NCBI GenBank assembly: GCA_964611645.1
Contig: CAZTAO010000034.1
Span: 1-52,962, forward strand
Direction of reading: 5' to 3'
Origin: CAZTAO01 sp964611645
GTDB taxonomy: Bacteria > Armatimonadota > UBA5829
DNA: 52,962 nucleotides
A model generated the notes under the pieces. It was not told where the DNA came from. It made no database searches and was given only the letters and a program-made list of their open reading frames with translations. This document shows positions 8,630 to 16,158 of this stretch, one piece after another. Position numbers and translations under genes: made by a program. Each line of letters begins with the position of its first letter. Positions within the stretch are counted from its first letter, which is position 1.

Positions 8630-10642
8630 CTATGCTTTCCGGCCAAACCTTCGATATCCCGCAATACATCCACCCAGCGCTATCAGCACAGTTCCCAGCC
8701 ACAGCAGCCAGATGAACGGTTTCGAGCTTACCTCGATCACGGCCCTCTGCTTGAGCCCATTGCCGGAGACAGAAAGCTCAACTCCAACACCGGCGCCCAT
8801 ACCCTTCTCAGCCTCGGGCCGCACGAAACCGCCCATTGTGAACAGGTATCCATCCGCCGAGGCCGGAGCCTTGCTGGAGACTTTGAGATCGACCGGAGGC
8901 TTGCCGGGAGCGCGATACTGGAGCTTCGCCGTGCGGTCTTCAACGGTTATCCCCGTAAGGGCGATGGTTGCCTCGGAGCCTGGAATCTTCACGGGTACGG
9001 TCTGCCAGCCGCTGTCGGTGAGGGCGGCGGTAGGGGTGATGGTAGTCTGCTCAAGGTCTCCGGGGGCAACGTACAAGTCACCCGTGAGCGATGGCCTGAT
9101 ATAGGGCTTCCAAAGCTCGCCCTGCCTGGTCGTCTGAACGGTCAAGGGAATCCGCATCGTATGGGCGCCTCGCGATGCGGTGATTCTGATGACCTCTTTA
9201 CCATCGCTAACCGTCTCATTCCCAACATAGCTGAACTCCCACCCCTTGGCGCTGTGCGACTCCCCGCCTTTCTCAAGGGCCATCCGTTGGGAGTGACCGA
9301 AAGACGACAGAACGATCCCAGCAACTACCAGCAGAGCGCCCAGGTGCGCGACGTGCGAACCGGTTTTCCAGAGCGATCCGCCGAAGCGCCAGCCGGATGG
9401 CTTACCGTCCGCTCTGCTCCAGCCCGCGAATGAGGCCACGAGCATGAGGATCACCACCGCAGCTCCAAGCGGCACGGAGAGTCGGTTGTAGAACTCCGGC
9501 TTCAGCACGCTGCCGGAGAACAACGGGAGAGAGGTTCCCACAAGCACAACCAGCGCAAACAGCACAAACACAACCGCACCTGCCGCCAACGCCGCGTCCT
9601 TGCTGGGGACTGGTAGAGCATCAGGGATCGGCTGAACGGACTTGCGCCGCACAACCGCCAACCCCAACAGGATTACCGCGTAGGCTATCAGGAATCCCAG
9701 AAGGTAGGAGTATGCGCCGAGGTCGGAGAACGAGTGCACGGACACATTCGCCAGCACCCCGCTGCGGGTGAGGAATGTGGCGTAGATTACCAGAAGAAAC
9801 GTGCCGAGGGCGAGAGCTACATTGGGCCAAGCCATCCTCCCACGGTTCTTCTGCGCCACCAGGCCGTGCAAGAGAGCTGTGCTGGTGAGCCACGGGACCA
9901 GCGACGCGTTTTCCACCGGGTCCCACCCCCAGTAGCCGCCCCACCCCAGCACTCCGTAGGACCACGCCATCCCCATTGCCAGCCCGGCTCCCAGCGACAC
10001 CCAGCCCAGTACCGCCCATGGCAGAGCGCGCGTTACCCAATCGCGGAGGTCGCCTTTCACCAGAGCCTGGAGAGCCAGGGCTGCCGGAACCGCCAGCGCG
10101 GCATAGCCCAAGAAGAGAATCGGAGGGTGGATAGCCATCCAAGGGTTCTTGAGCAACGGGTTGAGGCCCGCGCCGGGAGTTCCGGGCTGGTAGTCCATCA
10201 GTTTCCGGAACGGATCGGCCACCACAAGAAGGACCAGGAAGAATACCTGAATGGAGCACCAGAAAGCTATCGCGGCGTTAGCCGAGCCGCCAAGTCTGCG
10301 AACCAGAAACAGACCGATCAGTCCGCTGGAGAGCGCCCAGAAGAGAAGCGAGCCTTCTTGCCCTGCCCAGAACGCCGAAATCCGGTAGAGCAATTCGTCC
10401 GATGCGCCACTGTAGTCGTGGATATAGGCAATATCGTAGCGGTTGAGCGAGAGGATCTGCTGGAGAAGATATACCGACGCATAGGCCACTAACGCGAAAG
10501 ACGCGATATATGCGCCGCGGGCGAAGCGCATCAACCGCCGCTCCGAATCGCTCACCCGCATAATCGCGCCCGCAAGGTATGCGATGAGCGAAAGCGCCGC
10601 GCAGGCCAGAGCCAGGTAGATCGGGAAGTTGTCGGTAGTCAT
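8630..10642 (-). CDS. ccmF: Cytochrome c heme lyase subunit CcmF
   Basis: Membrane subunit that attaches heme to apocytochrome c in System I. The 670-residue protein has about 14-15 membrane helices. It carries the WWD heme-handling motif (WGGYWGWDPVENASLVPWL, about residues 230-250), the conserved HPP of NPWMAIHPPILFLGYA, and FLTRSGVLANVSVHSF. A periplasmic C-terminal domain is followed by a last helix. It starts 15 bases after the ccmE stop and precedes the seven-heme cytochrome. Length and motifs fit CcmF better than the shorter CcmC. Confidence 0.95.
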   Translation of the reverse strand: MTTDNFPIYLALACAALSLIAYLAGAIMRVSDSERRLMRFARGAYIASFALVAYASVYLLQQILSLNRYDIAYIHDYSGASDELLYRISAFWAGQEGSLLFWALSSGLIGLFLVRRLGGSANAAIAFWCSIQVFFLVLLVVADPFRKLMDYQPGTPGAGLNPLLKNPWMAIHPPILFLGYAALAVPAALALQALVKGDLRDWVTRALPWAVLGWVSLGAGLAMGMAWSYGVLGWGGYWGWDPVENASLVPWLTSTALLHGLVAQKNRGRMAWPNVALALGTFLLVIYATFLTRSGVLANVSVHSFSDLGAYSYLLGFLIAYAVILLGLAVVRRKSVQPIPDALPVPSKDAALAAGAVVFVLFALVVLVGTSLPLFSGSVLKPEFYNRLSVPLGAAVVILMLVASFAGWSRADGKPSGWRFGGSLWKTGSHVAHLGALLVVAGIVLSSFGHSQRMALEKGGESHSAKGWEFSYVGNETVSDGKEVIRITASRGAHTMRIPLTVQTTRQGELWKPYIRPSLTGDLYVAPGDLEQTTITPTAALTDSGWQTVPVKIPGSEATIALTGITVEDRTAKLQYRAPGKPPVDLKVSSKAPASADGYLFTMGGFVRPEAEKGMGAGVGVELSVSGNGLKQRAVIEVSSKPFIWLLWLGTVLIALGGCIAGYRRFGRKA

Positions 10643-10657
10643 CAGTGAGCCGCCGCC

Positions 10658-11035
10658 TTACTTCGTTTGGTATTTTGATGGGCATTTCAGCAGGACACGG
10701 TCCGCCACAAGAGCGTGTCCGTCATATTCCCCGCGAACCACTGCCTTTGGGGCCGTGTCGAAATTGGGCGGCTTCATACCCTTGTAGCGAACCGGAAGTA
10801 TCCGCCCCGACTCATCTTTCATCACAAAGTGAAGCTCGTCGCCCGCTGCGTTGTATTTGGTTTTGCCGGGCACCACGGAACCCATGAACTGGATCGAGGC
10901 GCCCTTTTGCGCGGCGGTGACTTCGGGCACGGTCTGAACGTAGGGGGCCTGAGTCTTCATCATCTCGCTCGCGCCCATTACAAGGAATCCCACTATCAGC
11001 GCGCCGCCTATCACGTACAGCAGAGTCTTGTTCAT
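10658..11035 (-). CDS. ccmE: Heme chaperone CcmE, CxxxY variant
   Basis: Periplasmic, membrane-anchored heme carrier of System I. The 125-residue protein has one N-terminal helix (about 5-22) and an OB-fold (IQFMGSVVPG, ELHFVMKDESGRILPVRYKG, VVRGEYDGHALVADRVLLK). The heme-binding site is Cys118-Pro-Ser-Lys-Tyr122, a CxxxY motif replacing the usual HxxxY. This substitution defines the variant System I described for archaea and some bacteria such as Desulfovibrio, which also lack CcmH. No ccmG or ccmH gene is in this cluster, in agreement. The start overlaps the ccmD stop (ATGA). Confidence 0.92.
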   Translation of the reverse strand: MNKTLLYVIGGALIVGFLVMGASEMMKTQAPYVQTVPEVTAAQKGASIQFMGSVVPGKTKYNAAGDELHFVMKDESGRILPVRYKGMKPPNFDTAPKAVVRGEYDGHALVADRVLLKCPSKYQTK

Positions 11036-11127
11036 TGTTTCAGCTCACTCACTTTCGAGTCCAGCCGCCAGAGGTAGGCGAACACTCCCAGCCACACTAT
11101 TACGGGCACTGCCGCCAGCGCAAGCAT
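11032..11127 (-). CDS. ccmD: CcmD-like small membrane protein
   Basis: A 31-residue gene: one hydrophobic helix (VPVIVWLGVFAYLW) followed by the charged tail RLDSKVSELKQ. CcmD in System I is a single-helix protein that joins CcmC to CcmE and the CcmAB exporter. It sits exactly between ccmC and ccmE: its ATG follows the ccmC stop by one base and its TGA overlaps the ccmE start. AAAGG lies nine bases upstream of the ATG. Sequence is too short for a family match alone, so size, topology and position carry the call. Confidence 0.8.
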   Translation of the reverse strand: MLALAAVPVIVWLGVFAYLWRLDSKVSELKQ

Positions 11128-11128
11128 G

Positions 11129-11827
11129 TCACTCAACCTTTGACCTCCTCGCCGCCATCGCAGACTCCGCGATGCGAACCTGCATCCTGAATACCCATAT
11201 ATAGAGCCATACGAACCCTATTGCGGCGCAGAGAAGCGCGATTCTGTACTCCGGGGACAGGCCGCCGCTGGTGAATGTGTCCGATGGGTGCAGCCCACCC
11301 ATTACCCGGGGCACGATGAATACCAGGTAAGGCATCACCAAGCCGGCAAGGATGTTGTACACCGCGCTGACCCTTGCCCTCACCACCCGGGAAGATACGC
11401 AGGAGCGCAGGGTGAAGTACGCCGCATAGACCATCACCAGCATCAATATGGAGGTCTCGCGGGGGTCCCAGTTCCAGGCCGCACCCCACTGCGACTGCGC
11501 GAAGATCATCCCAGTCACGGTAGCCAGCGCGGTGAAGAGAAAGCCCAGCCCGGCTGAGATTGCAGACTTGGCGTCGGAAAGCAGGTCTCCCCTCAGCAGG
11601 TACCCGATCGCATAAACCAGCGACACTATATAGCCGATCACAGCCACCATCGCGCACGGCACATGGAACACTACAATCCTTGCGGCTTCCGGTGACGGGA
11701 AGCCCTTTGCGGGCGGCACGAGCAGAAATGTGCCCAGTATCACCCCGGACATCCACACCCCAAGCCCAACGCGCAGAGTAACTGGCATGATACTCTTCAA
11801 TCCGCTGTTTCCTTCTTCGTAGGTCAT
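11129..11827 (-). CDS. ccmC: Heme exporter protein CcmC
   Basis: Presents heme to CcmE in the inner membrane. The 232-residue protein has six helices and the WWD motif (WGAAWNWDPRETSILMLVMV, about residues 115-134). Flanking histidines lie in VVFHVPCA and GGLHPSDT, the usual axial-ligand positions. GGAG lies nine bases before the ATG. It is between the fused ccmAB gene and ccmD and is probably cotranscribed. Confidence 0.94.
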   Translation of the reverse strand: MTYEEGNSGLKSIMPVTLRVGLGVWMSGVILGTFLLVPPAKGFPSPEAARIVVFHVPCAMVAVIGYIVSLVYAIGYLLRGDLLSDAKSAISAGLGFLFTALATVTGMIFAQSQWGAAWNWDPRETSILMLVMVYAAYFTLRSCVSSRVVRARVSAVYNILAGLVMPYLVFIVPRVMGGLHPSDTFTSGGLSPEYRIALLCAAIGFVWLYIWVFRMQVRIAESAMAARRSKVE

Positions 11828-11855
11828 TGATGCAGGCTCCGCGTGTCGTTGTGCA

Positions 11856-13196
11856 TTATTCTTCCCAAATATACCGGAAAAGCATCAGGCTGGCTATGAT
11901 AATTGAGCCGCTGTAACTGGCGAGCAGGCGAATGTCACCCGCCGCGCTGCCGTGGCCCATGGCTGCGGTGGTCCCGTGTATCGCCGCAGCGAGGGCCGGG
12001 ATCAGCAGTGGAAAGCAGATAACCGCGAACACCGCGCCTTTGGTCGCTGCCTTGGCTACCATAGCGGCTGCGGCAGTTGCCCCTGCGCTCAGAGCCAATC
12101 CTCCGAGCAACAGCAGGGCGACAAATGATCCCCAGTTGCCCACGGAGCGCCCCATAAACACCAGAAGCAACGGCACGCTCACAATCTGCAGAGCGGTCAC
12201 GAGCGCCCAGTTGAAAGCCAGTTTGCCGAGGTAGACGCAGTTTGGCGAGGCGGCCAGCCGGAGAGTGAGCGCGGTGCCGGTCTCCTCCTCGCGAACGAAC
12301 GCCCTGCTCAGGCCGGACATTGCGGAGAAGTAGACAACCAGCCACAGCAGGCTCGATGACACCGCAGCGTTTGCGCCAAAGCCCTGAAGCGTGAACGAGA
12401 CAGCTATGGCGCTGGTGACTGCGAACATCAGGACCGCGCCGAGCGCATGTTTGGCCCGGAACTCGCATCTGACATCCTTTACGAAGACCGCAGCAGCGCG
12501 CCGCGCGAGGTTCATCAGGCCGGCTTGGCCGACGGGTGGCTGAAAAGTGGCAGTTGACGGCTTCGCTCCGGCATCCGGGGCGGGACTTCCGAGATCGAGC
12601 CTCGACTCACCGAGCGCAGCTTCCTCGGGGCTGTTGGTGGCGATCACGACCATACCGGCCTTAGCCTGACGCTCTATCAGCCCATGCGCCATCGCCACAC
12701 CGGCTTCGTCCAGGTAGGAGAAGGCTTCATCCAGGAGCAGGACGCGGGGCTTGTGGAGGATTGCTGCGGCGAAACAGGCCCGCTGCCTAAGCCCGGAAGA
12801 GAGCTCCGAGACAGGGTCATCTGCCCGCTGCGCAAGCCCCACGAGTTCCAGGACCTCGTTGACGCGCTCGATAACGGTACTTCCACACCGCGCCCCTGCA
12901 AGGAACTCAAGGTTCTCCCGGGTGGACAGCTCCCCGTACAGCCGGACTTCGGGAGAGACCAATCCGACCACATCGCGCATGGAATCTCGGGAGATCACAG
13001 ATCCATCGATCGCGATCTCAGCCTTGCCGCAGGTGGGGGTTGTGAGGCCGGATATGATCCGAACCAGCGTGGTCTTGCCCGAGCCGTTGGGGCCGACGAT
13101 GGACACACGGGCTCCGTCGAAGTCGAACCCGACCGACTCAAACACCAGGCGGTCGTCATATTCGTGCGACAGATCCTGTAGATGCAGAGATACCAA
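11856..13196 (-). CDS. Fused CcmA-CcmB heme exporter (ATPase and permease in one chain)
   Basis: One 446-residue reading frame joins two System I subunits that are normally separate. Residues about 1-205 are a CcmA-type ABC ATPase: Walker A GPNGSGKTT (35-43), signature LSSGLRQR (132-139, with Ser for the first Gly) and Walker B LLLDEA (153-158). A linker rich in Ala/Pro follows. From about residue 230 a six-helix CcmB-type permease contains SRAFVREEETGTALTLRL and ends FRYIWEE. No stop or frameshift is visible at the junction. I chose TTG at 13196 because AGGAG lies five bases upstream; an in-frame ATG at 13250 has no ribosome site. It heads the ccm cluster. Confidence 0.88.
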   Translation of the reverse strand: MVSLHLQDLSHEYDDRLVFESVGFDFDGARVSIVGPNGSGKTTLVRIISGLTTPTCGKAEIAIDGSVISRDSMRDVVGLVSPEVRLYGELSTRENLEFLAGARCGSTVIERVNEVLELVGLAQRADDPVSELSSGLRQRACFAAAILHKPRVLLLDEAFSYLDEAGVAMAHGLIERQAKAGMVVIATNSPEEAALGESRLDLGSPAPDAGAKPSTATFQPPVGQAGLMNLARRAAAVFVKDVRCEFRAKHALGAVLMFAVTSAIAVSFTLQGFGANAAVSSSLLWLVVYFSAMSGLSRAFVREEETGTALTLRLAASPNCVYLGKLAFNWALVTALQIVSVPLLLVFMGRSVGNWGSFVALLLLGGLALSAGATAAAAMVAKAATKGAVFAVICFPLLIPALAAAIHGTTAAMGHGSAAGDIRLLASYSGSIIIASLMLFRYIWEE

Positions 13197-13292
13197 GGCC
13201 GCTCCTGATGGGGAGGGTGTGAACGCCGACGCCTCTTCGCGCAGTTCCATGGTGCAAGATGCCGGGGCGGGTTGTCAATTGCGAGGCGAGGA

Positions 13293-14027
13293 CTATCCCA
13301 CTTTGCCAACCCGGATGTCCAGTTCGGATCGGAGTTGGATTCTGTCTACCATTCCGTCCTTGATCCAGACAATGCGGTCGGAGGCGGCGAGCATTTTGTG
13401 GTCGTGGGTGGCGGTTACCACCGTGACCCCCTGTTCTTTTACTAGTCGGGCCAGCAGTTCGATGATCTCTTCACCGGTGTGGGTGTCGAGGTTGGCGGTG
13501 GGTTCGTCCGCGAGGATGATTGCAGGGTTGTTGGCGAGAGCGCGGGCTATGGCTACCCGCTGCTGCTGGCCTCCGGACATCTCCTCCGGGCGGTGGTGCA
13601 TCCGGTTTTCCAGTCCAACAATGGTCAGCGCTTCCCTGGCCCGTTCAGACGCGGCGGCCTGAGGCTTCCCCGCGAATATCAGCGGCATAGCCACGTTGTC
13701 CCGCGCGGTGTAGGATGGGATGAGGTTGTAGGACTGGAATACGTAGCCGATGTGGTTGCCCCGGAAGTAGGCAAGCTGGCGCTGGGTGAGCTTGGTGAGG
13801 TTCACCCCCGCGACTGTTATCTCGCCGGAGGACGGGTGGTCCAGCGCGCCGATCATGTTGAAGATGGTGCTCTTGCCGGACCCGGACGGCCCCATGACCG
13901 AGAGATACTCGCCCCAGTAGATCTCCAGGTTGATGTCACGGAGCGCATGGACAGTGCTCTTGCCCATCTTATACTCTTTATTCAACCCCTGAATCTTGAA
14001 CAGGACTTCCTGCACCGGTTCCTCCAT
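13293..14027 (-). CDS. MacB/LolD-type ABC transporter ATPase
   Basis: A 244-residue ATPase that would power an FtsX-type permease. It has Walker A GPSGSGKST, the family Q-loop GYVFQSYNLIPSYTA, signature EEMSGGQQQRVAIARAL, Walker B IILADEPTANLD and H-loop ATHDH. It is the last gene of the OPT-like/FtsX cassette, separated from the preceding gene by 142 bases that hold dispersed repeats. It is similar in plan to the ATPase at 21193-21948, so the cassette has one ATPase for each of its two FtsX permeases. The substrate is unknown. Confidence 0.9.
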   Translation of the reverse strand: MEEPVQEVLFKIQGLNKEYKMGKSTVHALRDINLEIYWGEYLSVMGPSGSGKSTIFNMIGALDHPSSGEITVAGVNLTKLTQRQLAYFRGNHIGYVFQSYNLIPSYTARDNVAMPLIFAGKPQAAASERAREALTIVGLENRMHHRPEEMSGGQQQRVAIARALANNPAIILADEPTANLDTHTGEEIIELLARLVKEQGVTVVTATHDHKMLAASDRIVWIKDGMVDRIQLRSELDIRVGKVG

Positions 14028-14048
14028 TTGGCTATCAACCTACCGCTT

Positions 14049-14147
14049 GCCCTGAGTGCTCGCCGCAGCGAGTGTATCGAAGGGCAATCACTCTGCTACC
14101 GTCCTTCGATACGCCGCTCGTTCCTCGCGTCCACTCAGGACTAGCGG
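14049..14147. repeat. Inverted pair of dispersed repeats, copy B
   Basis: 14099-14147 matches the reverse complement of 6982-7030 at 45 of 49 positions. A partial opposite-strand copy lies at 14049-14085 (CCTGAGTG, GTATCGAAGGGC), so the spacer can form a long imperfect hairpin. It separates the OPT-like gene (stop at 14170) from the ATPase start at 14027. Confidence 0.7.
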
Positions 14148-14169
14148 CGTCCACGGTCATACGGGATTG

Positions 14170-16158
14170 CTAAAACGGCAGTTGGATAACCGCCTTACTC
14201 ATAAACGTGACGCCGATGCCGAGGGTGGTTACCAGGCCCATTCCGCAGGCGAACCCTGCGGCCACCACCGGCACATACTGCCTCCACTTCAGGCCCAGCT
14301 TCTTCTGGAAGTAGAACCTGCCTATCAGCGCACCCAGCATCTGTGGGAGGATGAAGTGCGGCAGAGGCTGGCCGAGGCCGCGCACCAGGCCGTATACCAG
14401 GAATATCGGCGCGCCTATCCAGCTAAGCCCACTGAACAGCAGCAGGCCAAGCCCCGCGCCCACTCCAACCACCACCGGCTTCAGAGCTTCCTCGAAGATG
14501 GAGTATTCGCCCATCGTTGACGAGTAGACAACGCTCTGGTTGGCGGCGTTGAGTTCCCACATCTTCTGCGCGTAAGGGTATACCCCCGACGGCACCTCCG
14601 CCAAGCCCCAGATGAAGTTCATGAAGAAGAACGAGCTTACTAACAGGATCGGCACCAGTATGACCTGGGTCTTCCAGATGCTGGTGAACCTTGTGCCCGT
14701 GAGCTCGCACTGGCGGTAGAACACTGTCATAGCGCCGTAGTTGGCCATCGGGATCGGCAGGAACCACAGCTTCACGCCCTGGTACCCGCTCATAATCAGG
14801 CTAGCCTCGCGGATCATCGGCACCTCCACCACCTGCCCGGCCATGCCTTCGAGCCTGGCGGTGACGTAGCTGATGAGCGGCGTGTATATGAACCCGAAGA
14901 ACAGCAGGACCACCATCACGCCCCGATGCCAGTCTATGAGGTAGCCCGACACCAGGATGTAGCAGATGGTGATGAAGAAATAGCACGCGAATATCCACCG
15001 TGGCCGGATGTCGCCTCGCCCCTCGGGTATGGGCTTGATGGTTCGGGGGCCGCCGGCGTTGGTCGCGGCCTTCTCCCGTTTCATCTTCATCACGGACCGA
15101 GTCACTGCGGCTATGCCCACAATCGCCACCGCGAGCGATATTCCTATGCCGAAGCTGAAGTAGAAGTCCACGTAGTTCTTGAAGTTCGTGGCGATGGTGT
15201 CATCGCCGGGCAGCCACGAGGTGAGCATCCCCGCGCCATGGAGGATCGGGTTGGCTATCATTGTCGTCACCAGCCCGATGAAGCTGCCCACCATCGCGAA
15301 GAACGGCAGTACCATCCCTATAATCACCTGTCCCAGGTCCCAACTAAGCCCCGTGGCAACTGCGGGCAGGAACTCCTGGGTCTTGGACGTGGTATCCATA
15401 AACGGTATTGCGAAGAGCTGCAGGGGGGTACCGGTGAGAGCGCCGGTGACCGTCGGGATGAACAAGTAGATCGCGCCAAACGCCAGGCCGATAGCCCCGC
15501 CAATGGAGAACACCCGCCACCGCCACGAGGATTCCTTCTTCTCGGCGTCCTTCTCCTCGGTATCCTCCGCTAACGCCATAACGCCCTGCGCGCCAACCGG
15601 GGCCATCGGGAATGGAAGCTGTTCGACGTCGCTGGTGAGTCTGAAAAGGCCATATCCCAACACCATGTTGCTGAGGTTGCTGAAGATGGTAGTGAAGGCT
15701 ATCATCCCGATGACGGGCAGCCAGTCCGCTGTGAAGAAGCTGCGGGTTGCGTAGGATGCCGAATCGGTGAGAGGCGCGAACCACGACGGCAACTGGGAGG
15801 CTATGCCGGTGGACTGCGCCGCCTGGCTGCGGATGAAGAACTGGTTCCACAAGAGGCCATAGAACGGCATACCGATGGCCGCGCCCGCCATGTAGAACAG
15901 CACGAAGATCTCCGGGCGCTTCAATGCCTGATGGGCGCGCCGCGCGACCTCGACGAATAGTATCACGGTCACCCACTGCGCCGCCGGGCCGATGCCCTGA
16001 CCCGCGAGCAGGTCCATATAGATAGCGCCTGGGACCATAACCAGGGCGATGAAGAGCGCGCCTATCAGAGACTTCCAGTTGAAGCCTTCTTCAAAGCTGG
16101 ATGGCACCTCCATCAGCCCGCGAAACTGTTCGACCTCTTGATCCGGTTTTCGTGTCAT
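14170..16158 (-). CDS. OPT-like multi-pass membrane protein
   Basis: A 662-residue integral membrane protein with about 14 hydrophobic segments. It shares layout with the oligopeptide-transporter (OPT)-like/DUF6785 proteins found in Armatimonadota and relatives, including long paired helices and VTARLEGMAGQVVEVPMIRE in the C-terminal half. I chose ATG at 16158, which overlaps the stop of the upstream M28-FtsX gene (ATGA). The open frame continues further upstream only by running through that gene. Translation coupling ties it to the FtsX system. Transport is inferred from topology alone; the substrate is unknown. Confidence 0.7.
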   Translation of the reverse strand: MTRKPDQEVEQFRGLMEVPSSFEEGFNWKSLIGALFIALVMVPGAIYMDLLAGQGIGPAAQWVTVILFVEVARRAHQALKRPEIFVLFYMAGAAIGMPFYGLLWNQFFIRSQAAQSTGIASQLPSWFAPLTDSASYATRSFFTADWLPVIGMIAFTTIFSNLSNMVLGYGLFRLTSDVEQLPFPMAPVGAQGVMALAEDTEEKDAEKKESSWRWRVFSIGGAIGLAFGAIYLFIPTVTGALTGTPLQLFAIPFMDTTSKTQEFLPAVATGLSWDLGQVIIGMVLPFFAMVGSFIGLVTTMIANPILHGAGMLTSWLPGDDTIATNFKNYVDFYFSFGIGISLAVAIVGIAAVTRSVMKMKREKAATNAGGPRTIKPIPEGRGDIRPRWIFACYFFITICYILVSGYLIDWHRGVMVVLLFFGFIYTPLISYVTARLEGMAGQVVEVPMIREASLIMSGYQGVKLWFLPIPMANYGAMTVFYRQCELTGTRFTSIWKTQVILVPILLVSSFFFMNFIWGLAEVPSGVYPYAQKMWELNAANQSVVYSSTMGEYSIFEEALKPVVVGVGAGLGLLLFSGLSWIGAPIFLVYGLVRGLGQPLPHFILPQMLGALIGRFYFQKKLGLKWRQYVPVVAAGFACGMGLVTTLGIGVTFMSKAVIQLPF

